A model generated the notes under the pieces. It was not told the origin of the DNA, did no database searches, and saw nothing but the letters and a program-made list of their open reading frames with translations. Of a stretch of DNA of 25,390 bases, positions 10,840-21,100 are shown in pieces (the first letter of the stretch is position 1; the number at the start of each line of letters is the position of its first letter). A program made the position numbers and the translations under genes. Source of the stretch: Mnemiopsis leidyi (Eukaryota; Ctenophora; Tentaculata; Lobata; Bolinopsidae). Location of the stretch: the NCBI GenBank assembly GCA_000226015.1, contig JH153191.1:42465-67854 (forward strand), in the 5' to 3' direction.

Positions 10840-11403
10840 TACAGGGATGCATGCGATAGATGAGAGAAAGTTGGTAATCGATATACGTGAAGGGATACAA
10901 AGCATCTCCGAGGAAGCTCCTGCACAAGTTACATGACAGTGCGTTGAGGCAAACCGATTACCGGCTCTTGGGTGAGGGTCTATACCCATCTGCTCCCTTC
11001 CACCCGCACGATCCGTCATTAGTCGTAATCCAGCGTTCTACGATTATCAGCAAATCTTGGAAATCATACTGCTTATTAATTATGTTTCCACCGCTCTGTT
11101 TTACTGAAAAAAATGTGGCTGGGATCAGTAGGTAGAGTTGGCTACTAGATAGAGTTGTGTACTTTTCAATTCAAATAAGCCATGTTTACTATAAGCTGGG
11201 CAAGATTGTTTAGATGCTTTAAGTCGGTGCTGGGTAATCTTTGACGACAATTATTCAAGGTAAGGCTTCATGAAACTGGCATTATTTGATCTAAACTTGC
11301 GCTTCTTTCTCTGTCAAGTAGCACAAGCTGTAAACGATAAATCGACTTTGATATTATAGCTTGATGCCAACCCGACGATGTTTCCCAAAATCAAATCATG
11401 CGG

Positions 11404-11441
11404 CAATTTGACGGCCACCATGACCAATTTGACGGCCACCA
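11404..11441. repeat. 21-bp tandem duplication
   Basis: CAATTTGACGGCCACCA is repeated exactly at 11404 and 11425, separated by TGAC. No gene context is visible. Confidence 0.8.
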
Positions 11442-12755
11442 AATACTGAAGGATTATTTTGATATATATAATACAAGGGAAATTTTCTTTATCCTCTGAC
11501 TGCAACTCGTTGATTAGTCAAGGAAAACTATTTTCTAATCGAAATTAATTTCAATGTACGACATCATCTTCAGTCTACACAAAAATCTGAAGATTAAAAA
11601 AATGACGTTGATTAACGATGTGAAACTTTAATACTTAAATACAAAAAATGTATACAATAATTACCGTTAATTAGTACGTGAAAAGAAAGATAAATGTCGG
11701 AAAAACTATGCACAACCTAGAAGAATGACACAAACTACGATTTTTATATCAGATTTAATGGCAATATTATGTACATATTACAATAATATGCTAGACGAGG
11801 CAACTGAAGTGAACTTAGCGCAACAGAAATCTTTAACTGTGAGATAGTTTAGATGGAAAAAAATTTCAGCTTACTGGATCCAACATGAAATCCAACTTTA
11901 AAAGGTCAAGTTGCTCGAAACGCATTTACTTAAAGAAACCGACGTCACCACACATTTATCTGTTATCAAGTCATGAATTTCAACAGAAAATTTAGCAAAA
12001 TAACGAGCGATTTTTTGCTTCTCGATCATGAACCATTTTTTGTACTTGCCATTACAAATCGTACAATAAAATATTATGAAGCTCGGCTGCAACTGTGCTG
12101 CAGTAATTTTATTTACAATTTTACAGTATTTGCTGCTCATTCCTCAATTACTTCTAGCAGAGGGTGGATAATAGCAAAGCAGCGCCTTTAAACTTGAGGG
12201 ATGGAAATCTAGCGTTTGCCTGAGATAGACCTATCTAAGCGGGCGAAATTCGCGTTAATTCTTGTCGAACTAATTTGTCCATATTACTTTTATCATTGAC
12301 GAAATAAAGCGTCTATACATCATGGAACTTCATTTTTATGCTGTACCTTTGTGGTGGGGCGATTTAATTGGTGTGAAGCAATTTATAAATCTTAGATTGA
12401 CCAATCACCATTCACCATGTTATCAAATACCATCCCCAAATTTGTCGAGATATGGTAAAATAGGAGAATTGTGAGACTACGTTTGAAATGTAAGCCAGCA
12501 CGTGGCTCCAATGAATACCATGTACCCAAACGTTATAACGTAACTACTGCACACGAAATAGACGCTATAGTTTTCTGATCGGTTAACTCGATGGTTGACT
12601 GGTTAAGTATTATCCTTGTCAAATGTTGAGTACGTCATACTCCTATACCAGGTCCTTGAAGCAGGATGATTGTTAAGTCTGCGACTAAGCAGCCTCTCCA
12701 TGATTATGTTCAAAAACCATAGATAACAATAAAAATGAGCAAGTTAATGTTAGTT

Positions 12756-12808
12756 TCTCTCTCTCTCTCTCTCTCTCTCTNNNNNNNNNNTCTCTCTCTC
12801 TCTTCTCT

Positions 12809-12853
<45 letters not shown>
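12756..12853. repeat. (CT)n microsatellite interrupted by a 10-N assembly gap
   Basis: Alternating CT on the plus strand (GA on the minus strand) is broken by N at 12781-12790 and a short TCTTCTCTTCTTCT imperfection. The true tract length is unknown. The ten Ns are probably a placeholder where the assembler failed in the repeat. The Arg/Glu-rich minus-strand frame over it is an artefact. Confidence 0.95.
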
Positions 12854-12857
<4 letters not shown>

Positions 12858-13305
12858 CATGAAACCAAAAAATCAAGTTAAGCACGTAAACTGACAACAA
12901 TCACAGAAAGTAGAAGTAAAACTGGCAAGTAAACGAGCAGCTGAGCAGGCAAATTTGGCGGAAGTCCAGTCGCACATACGTCCCTGGCACAGGGGGTATA
13001 ATTGAGTCAGTCCGGAGATAAGATAAAAATGTGATATTCTGACTCAACCTCGGCAAAGTATATAATTATTATCTGGGTGGCCCCGCCCAAAAAAATCAGT
13101 TATATACTTCTACGTTTGGCGAGAAATTTTTGTCATGAATTTAATTTGCATGACCCTGAAGGTAAGCCGTGGAAACTCGTCACCAGGCAAAGTTTTCGTC
13201 AGTCATCAAAGTCAAACACAAAAGTAAAACAGTCAAACTTGACCATGGCCACTGACACCCAGGCGTTTTCCCTATGGCTGTTGCCAAAATACACATTTAT
13301 GGTCA

Positions 13306-13390
13306 AATTTCAAAGTTTATTTTCAAGTTATATCAAAGTCTATTTTTCAAAGTTTATATTTAAAAGTCTATTTTTCAAAGTCTATTTTAA
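13306..13390 (+). repeat. Degenerate TCAAAGTCTATTTT repeats
   Basis: At least five imperfect copies of a 14-18 bp unit (CAAAGTTTATTTTCAAGT and CAAAGTCTATTTTT forms) follow one another. They account for the Phe/Lys/Ser-rich plus-strand open frame at 13077-13499, which is therefore not annotated as a gene. Confidence 0.7.
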
Positions 13391-13430
13391 CCATTTTACC
13401 AAAGTTGTATCAAAAAATTTGATCATGGCC

Positions 13431-13451
13431 ATGGTCAAAATTTTTGACCAT
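13431..13451. repeat. Perfect inverted repeat, 10-bp arms, 1-nt centre
   Basis: ATGGTCAAAA is followed by one T and its exact reverse complement TTTTGACCAT. A related CCATGGCC/CATGGTCA element precedes it, and another TTGACCATGGCC occurs near 13239. It could form a small cruciform or be a dimer-type binding site; no function is claimed. Confidence 0.7.
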
Positions 13452-14028
13452 ATGAACATGACACCCGGACGTAGGCAAAGTGGTAAAAAATCGTGGTAAT
13501 CTAACGCCACCCCTCCCCTGACTGATTATTATTATTAGAAAACACATTTTTTCTTACTTAGAGACTGTTTATATAAACTATAGAGACTATTTCTTTACAG
13601 ACAATAGCCTCAACTTGATTAATTTACACCCCAGATGTCTTGATAACTTCCAGCCCTCACCAAAAATCAAAATAAGTTCTTAATAGAACTCAAAGTATTT
13701 ATAGCATGTCAAAATCTTAAGCTTCTTATCAATATCAGTGACAACTCTAGTTCATATATCACTTCATCTCAATTGACAGCTAATGGCTTGGGCCAGGTAA
13801 ATCTGAGCTAACACTTTAACGTCTAGACAGACTTCTTTATTCTAATTTCCATGTCATCGTTAGTGCTTAATCGGCTCTCGTGAGAAAGTCAGATGTCAGT
13901 TGAAATAGGAACATCGGCTTGCAACTTTCTATGATAACATGATACATACCTTGAGGTCTTAGCCACCTTAAGGAAAATGAGAGAATGTGATCAAATACTT
14001 GTGAGTTTTCTTCTCCAAAAATACATAC

Positions 14029-14280
14029 CTTGTTATAAAAAATAAGCTCAATACTCTTTGCCGTCGGAAAAGGATCGAAGATTTGAGACCACGTGTCATA
14101 CAAATCAACTGACAAATAGTTTTTAGAGTGGCGACCCACCAAATTTCAGCTCGGACAAATATCTGATAGGTAACCCTACGGAATGTTACCACTGGGCGCA
14201 ATTGTAATGAAAAGCCACTGGAATGCGGCGTTGATCCCCTCGCACAGCCTTGCCCCGGGGACAGTAAGTGCGATAATCTC
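14029..14280 (-). CDS. Possible pair of coding exons of an unrecognised gene
   Basis: Minus-strand exon 14280-14190 (91 nt) reads EIIALTVPGARLCEG and then INAAFQWLFITIAPS. It joins with correct phase to exon 14108-14029 (80 nt), which reads DLYDTWSQIFDPFPTAKSIE and ends LIFYNK. Acceptors are CCAG and TGTCAG; donors are GTAACA and the strong GTATGT. The first exon is GC-richer than its surroundings. PGARLCEG loosely recalls a cytochrome P450 haem loop, but the following sequence does not fit that family and I do not propose it. No neighbouring exons were found. This may be a partial or decayed gene, or chance. Confidence 0.3.
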
Positions 14281-14420
14281 CTGGACACAGTTCTACGTTC
14301 CATGATCCGCTCAAATGTGATTGCTAGTTTAAAGAGCAGTTACAAATTGGTCTATGGTTATAAGAAGTCCTTACAGACCTTACAGCTGACCTAATATACA
14401 GGTTGTATCACCACTACCGT

Positions 14421-14438
14421 TTATTCCACGTGGAATAA
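14421..14438. promoter_or_regulatory. 18-bp perfect palindrome with CCACGTGG E-box core
   Basis: TTATTCCACGTGGAATAA is its own reverse complement and contains a CACGTG E-box, the target class of bHLH factors. It lies about 140 bp upstream, on the minus strand, of the candidate exons at 14029-14280. Whether it is bound by anything is unknown. Confidence 0.4.
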
Positions 14439-16481
14439 GGAATTTCGTGTCGGATCAAGTCAGGTGTAATTTAGAAAATTTCCGTCCCAATGGCCGATCC
14501 TCAAACAGTTTTGTAGTCCACTGCTAAAATTTATGTTCTAGAGTATTGACACGATAAAGCAGATTGAGATTGTCAAAAACACTGCTCTCAGTATAAAATT
14601 AAATATAAAATATTTTAGTATTATCTAGGTTTTGTTAATTCTTGTAAACGTTGCAGTAATTTCTGAGATATTTCCCTGCATGATTAAAGCTAAGTAACAT
14701 GAGCTTCTATTAACACAAGCTTAGATTAACATAAGGCATTAGCTTATATTAAAACAATGCAAAAAATAAAACCCCGAAAAATAAAACAACGAAAAAAACT
14801 ACAGTACGTATACTATCGACAACAAGTTATAAACCTGGACCATTTTCAACTCAATTGCACGTGTGCTGGAGTTTGAGCTCCCTAATCAAATCAAATTCTA
14901 TTGAACCATCAGAGAGGATAAGACCTGATATACTGGATAAGATTAAGAGTTTCAGCTAAGCTACTGACGGTTCCGACTGTTCTTTAAACTTGACTACCTC
15001 ATCTGTCGTGATTGATGGGTATGTGATCCAATCACAAAATTTCTATGAGGAAATTTAGGGATATAGCCCAAAACCTAGGGTAAAATTGCATGGAGGTTGT
15101 ACAAATTCAACGAAATAACTTCTCGAGATTCCTTTTCAGTGGTCGTTGGGACATATTTTTTCAATATGAAAAAAAACATATAATAAGAGAGTTAAGAACG
15201 TGAATGTGATTTAGATAATCGTGCACATCGTGCCGTAGGCGAGTCTAATAAAAAATAATAACAAATTTGAAAATAAAAGAACGCATAATAAGGCTCACAT
15301 CTCACGGCTTAATGATTAATCAGACAGTCAGACAAGCTGATCGCAAAATACCTCAAACCTGATGTGAAAATGTTTTGCACTAGTGTTTGCAAAAACATGG
15401 AATTAGGAGCATACAAAGTGTTCATCTCAACATAAATACCTTTAAAACGTTTTCCCCTTGAAGTTGAATAAGCAACATATACATGTGAACAGTGAAATGC
15501 AGGTACAGAACGAAAAAACCCAACTTTATCAAATTCTTGCCTTGACTCTTATTGATAGTTAAACAATATGCAAATTTAACAGGAATTATGATCTCTCAAA
15601 TTTGAAGGGACTGCCAAATCTGAAGGACGCAATCCAATTTTTTATGGACTAAATTTAAAACTCAAGTTCACATTATGGATACAATTTTGTGTCAATCCCT
15701 AAATCTGCTAAATCAGCATAGCAAATATTGGTGTTTTGCAACAAAACTATTACAGAATTCATCAAGATATTTCGGAAAGTTCCTCTGATTCCCCCCGTTT
15801 TATAGATCAAAATTGAGAAACACCAACATTTTTAATTGACTAAAAAACGAATGAACTCAACACTACAAATGTCGAATGCCCTTTTCTTGTGCAACGGTAA
15901 CCAGATTTAGTAATTCTAATGGATTCGCTGTGTAACTTTAGGAAAACCTGATGGCCCGGTCTATTCCTGACTCCATGTGATGAGCACTGTACTTTACGAG
16001 ATTACGAGAACGTTACATGAATATCAGTATGTAGAGATGGCGATGTTAATGTTTATCCTGCCCTTGAAATCAGTAACGCATTCAACTGTGAACTGCAAAG
16101 CAGCTTAGATTTAAATTTTATTGTTGCATATTGACTTATGCCTTATCTGCCAAAGATTGTTTAGTGATATGTTATCCACATTTCCAGTACAATTGAAAGC
16201 AAATTAACGATTATGATAAGTTTTGCAACAAATAACAAACCTATAAATTCGTCATTTTAAGCGAAGACAGTGAGAAATTTAACTGTTACGAAGTTTCATC
16301 TATAATTTGGACGATATCTCCTTGTTAAGATGAAAGAGCCGTCTGTATTAAATTGTAATTGCTCAATCTAAGTGGCAGATCAAGTTTTAAGGATGTCTTA
16401 ATCTTATTAGTATTGAGATATTGTAAGTCAAACCACGCCTATATAAGTATATATCTTTAGAAGGATTTCTTGACTAACGGT

Positions 16482-16530
16482 TATTTACTAAGTATATACT
16501 AAGTATTTACTAAGTATATACTAAGTATAT
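16482..16530. repeat. 11-bp tandem repeat with 22-bp higher-order period
   Basis: TATTTACTAAG and TATATACTAAG alternate over four to five units. TACTAAG resembles a branch-point sequence but there is no exon nearby. Confidence 0.85.
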
Positions 16531-16612
16531 TCACGATTCTCGACTTATGACAGTAACAAATTAAAATGTATTTTACCGTTTCCTCCTTTTTCATAACAAT
16601 ACAGCATAATTT

Positions 16613-16727
16613 AAGCGGGTCGTCAGAATATCACCTTAAATCTAAGCGGATAGTCAAGATATCATCTTAGATTGAAGCGGATAGACAAGATTTCACCTTA
16701 AATTTAAGCGGATTGTCAAGAAATCAC
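16613..16727. repeat. 31-bp tandem repeat, ~3.7 copies
   Basis: AAGCGG starts each unit at 16613, 16644, 16675 and 16706, an exact 31-bp spacing. The consensus continues ATAGTCAAGATATCACCTTA. Copies differ by several substitutions each. Confidence 0.85.
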
Positions 16728-18134
16728 ATTCACAGCAAATTAAACAAGGAAAGCTAGCTTTGCTTATTCCCTGCTCAATACCTCCCTGGACCCTGGGAGC
16801 AATAATTTTAGCACATAGATCTGAACGGTACATCATCTTTCTTTTACCAACTTTTATTGACTTGCTGTCTCATAACATCACTTGCAATGCTCCCGTTACT
16901 TGCTCGGTCTGTGATCATGGTTTAATACAGTTCAGTCAAGACTTGCAAGATAAAGTGGTTCACAAGTCTTACGCCAGTGTGCCGCACCTATAATTTGATA
17001 GAAATCTTGAGCTATAAGTAATTTTGCATTTTGAGGACGACAATATTCACTGATATGCTATAACGTGACAAGTTTATTGGTGATATGGTAGTCTTGAGCT
17101 GATAATGGAAATGTATTTATCGGTCGTAGGAATTTAGGGATGGTTCTGGGCAAAAAATGCGCGCACTGGTTTTACCGAACTAAATTCATTGCTAAGGATA
17201 ATTCTTGAAGACAATAAAAGCAAATACATCTACTGTAGTTCTTTAAAATTTAATTGGAAATATATTTTATTTCTATTATCAAATTAAAAACTCAGTCATT
17301 TCATTAAAATAAAACTTTAAGCTTATTAAAACCCAAATTGCGCGAAAATCTAAGATTAAAAAGCTAACAATATTGCAATTATACGTGACTACTATCTAGG
17401 TAAATTCTTATTAGCACTAGAAATATCAAATAAAGTTCAAGTTTATGCATACAGAGCAGTTTGTAATAAATCATATTTTTCTTTCTTATCATTTGTTTCC
17501 TAAGTTCTTTAGGTTGCCAATCTTTATATGCCTTTTCATTCAAATGAATTTTTTAATTTAGCTGTATTTATTATTCCACGTATAAATTTATAAAGGCTCA
17601 AGCCCACTCCTGTAGCAATAATCAACATGTTAAGATTGATAAAATCCAATTTAGAATTTGCAAGTTATATATCAATTCAACCTACGGTCTAGGAGCATTA
17701 TTCATCAGGGATATTTACTTTATGTAAGTTATTAGCTTTTATATGTTATTAGCTACAAGCATCTCTTTAACGTCAACTTAAACTTCCTGGAAATAAAATT
17801 GTTCGGTATACAGCGACGTTATTCATATCTGATGCATCTTAACTTGACAAAAACCGTTTAAACAAATCAAGAAATATTCTCTCATTTGATCAGCCTCCCA
17901 TAAGATACATAAACCGCAATTGCAGTCACCGAAAATCCAATCTGCATAAATCGGACCAGTGCATATTTCAGGTCTTTCTTTATATGTTCATAATGTTACG
18001 TTTACTTGTAGCGTCATAAAAAGATTTCGGCTTACATTAATGAAACTCCGATTTCCAATCCAAGACAAAGGCTGAATGAATGACAATGCTGAATTAGAGT
18101 ATAATTAAGATAACCTGACTTTACTACCTGCCCA

Positions 18135-21100
18135 TCACACGAAATAACCACATTTAATAGTGATCACAGCAGCAGGTTCCGAAGAGTTCTTGGACATGAA
18201 ATAAACTGCTTCAATAGCCTCACCCTCTTTAGGGTGGGCAGACTTGCCAAACTTTGCTTTCAGATCAAAACCTCCCTTGGGCTTCTTCTTTTTCTGAACG
18301 TACGCCCAGGAAAAGTAGCTGGCTTTGTTGACCCACCCACTTTTGTACAAGCCGACCCAGTGTCCACTGGTTACCGGACTTAGCTTGCCCATCCCAGTGT
18401 GTCTGATGTGCAGTTTCATGGACTTGGACTTTATCCAGGGTTGGTGTACAGGTTTCATAACCAGCTCTCTTATGCCTTGTTGGGTTGGCAGGAGGATAGA
18501 GAGAAGTGCTGCGACTGGTTTGTGATCAGACAGCATTATTTCCGGATAACTCTTGTATTTCAACACTTCTATAGGTGATTTTACGTCTTTAGTGTTGCTA
18601 TCGATCTTTGTTAAGAGCTCCTGAAAAGAGTGGAATGAAGTCTGTAGATACTAGATACTAGCAATTCAACTCCTTATGTATACTCAACATTGCTGTCTTC
18701 AAATCGCTTAAGGGATTTACCATGTTATGGATCATGATAGCCAGACTTGACAGCATGAGTCTAAGAGTGTCACAATCCGTTGATTCTTGGGGGAGGGCTA
18801 ACCCATTTAAACTTAATTCTTGGGGGAAAGGGTTACCCATTTAAACCTAATTCTTGTGGGAAGGGTTACCCATTTAAACTTAATTCTTGGGGGAAGGGTT
18901 ACCCATTTAAACTTAGTTCTTGGGCTCTCACCCTTAATTCTTCCACAAACCTGGAACTGATCACTGTCGTTGAAATCCCCCAACTGCAGTTCAATTTTCT
19001 TGTCCGGGTCTATATCAGCCGCACACTTGGCTCCCTCGGCCGAGGTTGTCAGGTACATTTTACGTAGCACTCCCAGGGTCTTACGTCTCATTTCCTCTGT
19101 TCTGAGACAGTGATCTTTTTTGCGCATCACCTGCAGAAATGAACGTTCAAGAAGGTTATGATTGTCGCTACTAATACACCTGTTGATTCATATTGGGGAA
19201 TGGGAGTCGCAAACCAAAAAAATCCGAACGCTGCAGCAAATTTCAAATCTTCCAGTTTCCTGAAGAGGTTTTAGGATCTAAGCCCTTTTTAATTTTCATG
19301 CTTATTTTGAGTTTATCTCTCTATAGACTCCAGAAATGGATAAATGGCATCCAGGTGGGAGGTAGCTCTAACACAGAGCCAGATTATGAGAACAAACCTT
19401 CTTTTTGAAGAGTTTACTGTTCTTTGTTTTCGGTTTTTGAGGTCGCACCACTAACTCGTCGCTTTTTGATATCTCCGAAGACACACTATCAGAATCACTC
19501 AGCTCCTTGAGTGTTGGGTCCCAGTTTACTGTATGTGCTGCACGCTCCCTGTCTAACTGAAAATGTCGTTGCAGTGGTTTATATCTCGTAGTGGTTTATA
19601 TCTGGAAGTGGTTTATATCTCGTAGTGGTTTATATCTCGTAGTGGTTTATATCTCGTAGTGGTTTATATCTCGTAGTGGTTTATATCTCGTAGGGTTAAA
19701 TTTGTGTGCACGTGTTTACTGTAGACCGTCAAATGCAATTTAGATGCCTCTAAATTGGTCAACACGACTTGATTTTGCTCACAATTAATTCATCAAGCTA
19801 TAAGTAATGGCAAGTGCAAGAATCATATCCTAACCTTGGCTCTGAAGAGAACTCTGTCGCACCAAGAGGGTATCCGCTGTTTTTTACTGCTGTCGTAAAT
19901 ATCCGTCCCTAGGAAATTTGTTCGACTAAACTACACTTTCCAATACGGTTGCCAGGCAACCGTATTGCCTGCTACCTGTCAACATTCTACCTAACCACGT
20001 GACATTCCCACAATGATACTAACCAATATCAAACTTGTAGGAAGGTGGGAAGGTGATTTCTCCCTCCTGGAACCCTACAAAAGCTAGTCCCTCCTTCTGC
20101 GTTATCATCAGCTGGTCATACTGAAGCAGCTGGAGGTGTCTCCCGTCCGTCGCCATCTTTCTGGTCTCCAGATTGTCGAAGTTTACCCGGTAGTTCAGAT
20201 CACCTGACCAGATGATGTAATCATGATGGTAGAGTTCCTCGCACTCAGGGTCTGCGAACTCCTGTAGGGGAAAAATTAAGAGAACAGCGGTTTTTTCCTT
20301 CTTTGAAACTCAGAGAAAACTTTGATGAAAACTTTGATGAAAAGTTAAAGAAAACTTTGATGACGTTTCGAAATGTATTCTATTTTCATGAAAAAAGGAA
20401 TTATTTTGAAACGTTAGATTAACTGCGATTCTCACTTGTTGTTACAACAAAATGATGATCGCAAAATTCGTTGTCCTTTTTATCATCATAGCGGTTTTTA
20501 ATTTTATCCTAATATCAAGCTGATAAATAGACGATAAATGCTGGTAGGTACCTGATCAGCGAAAAACTGCCAGAATTCCGTGTTTCGGTCGAGAGTTCTC
20601 TGATGGAAAGCTGTAAGGTGGCAGTTAATGACAGCCACGTGCTTTCCATAAAGTCGAAATCTCACTGTAGCAGCTCCTTTGAAAATGTTCGAGACTCCGC
20701 CTAAACAGGAAATCTATTATTTCGGTCACAAAAATCATTCTAGTATCTGAACTTTATTAAAGCCTCTCTGATATTGGAAATAAGAATAACTGGGTTAACC
20801 CGTTCGCCCTCGAGGTCGATATATATACCAGCTCTAGCGACTAATATTGTGCCGTATCTATTCGTCATAGAATCAATTTCTTTGGTGAGTTCGCTTTTAC
20901 AAACTCAGTTCTATCCATAACACATAACAACACTCATTTTAGTTTTTTCGATAATTACACTAATAAGCTAATAAAATAATTAATCAATTATTTTTAATTG
21001 TGCACAAATATGGCTCATGAACTAATTTCTCAAAATCATCTCAGGACCATGTACAACAATGCTTTAGCAAATATGGGACCATGCAAACTGTTTGATTGTG

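Larger units (their letters stand above)
7784..14028. other. Long intergenic or intronic stretch without a supported gene
   Basis: This stretch begins at the GPCR start codon and should include that gene's promoter and any 5' UTR exon, though none could be picked out. No reading frame has recognisable domain content. Local tandem duplications, a CT microsatellite with an assembly gap, and a small perfect hairpin are listed separately. At 10000-10330 the minus strand has short protein-like pieces (for example KCSACYAKD and PEWYKYIMDRER) broken by stops. These could be remnants of a mobile element, but I could not assign a family. Confidence 0.5.
14281..18134. other. Gene-poor interval upstream of candidate exons and downstream of the phosphatase
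   Basis: AT-rich sequence with no recognisable domain in any frame. It should include the 3' UTR of the minus-strand phosphatase near 18135; a minus-strand AATAAA (TTTATT at 17567-17572) is the clearest candidate signal but is about 560 nt away. Small repeats and an E-box palindrome are listed separately. Confidence 0.5.

Noticed and set aside
12685..12900. Arg/Glu repeat protein on the minus strand
   Set aside because: It is an artefact of the (CT)n microsatellite and the N gap.
13077..13499. 140-residue plus-strand open frame
   Set aside because: Its second half is a degenerate CAAAGTCTATTTT repeat, and the rest shows no domain or splice support.
14190..14280. Cytochrome P450 haem-binding loop (PGARLCEG)
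   Set aside because: The aromatic residue before the loop and the downstream sequence typical of P450s are missing, so the match is too short to name.
18658..18800. Extra phosphatase exon reading LRLMLSSLAIMIHNM with a GTAAAT donor
   Set aside because: The open frame cannot be entered in the phase left by exon 7 through any visible acceptor, and exon 7 joins the last exon in frame without it.
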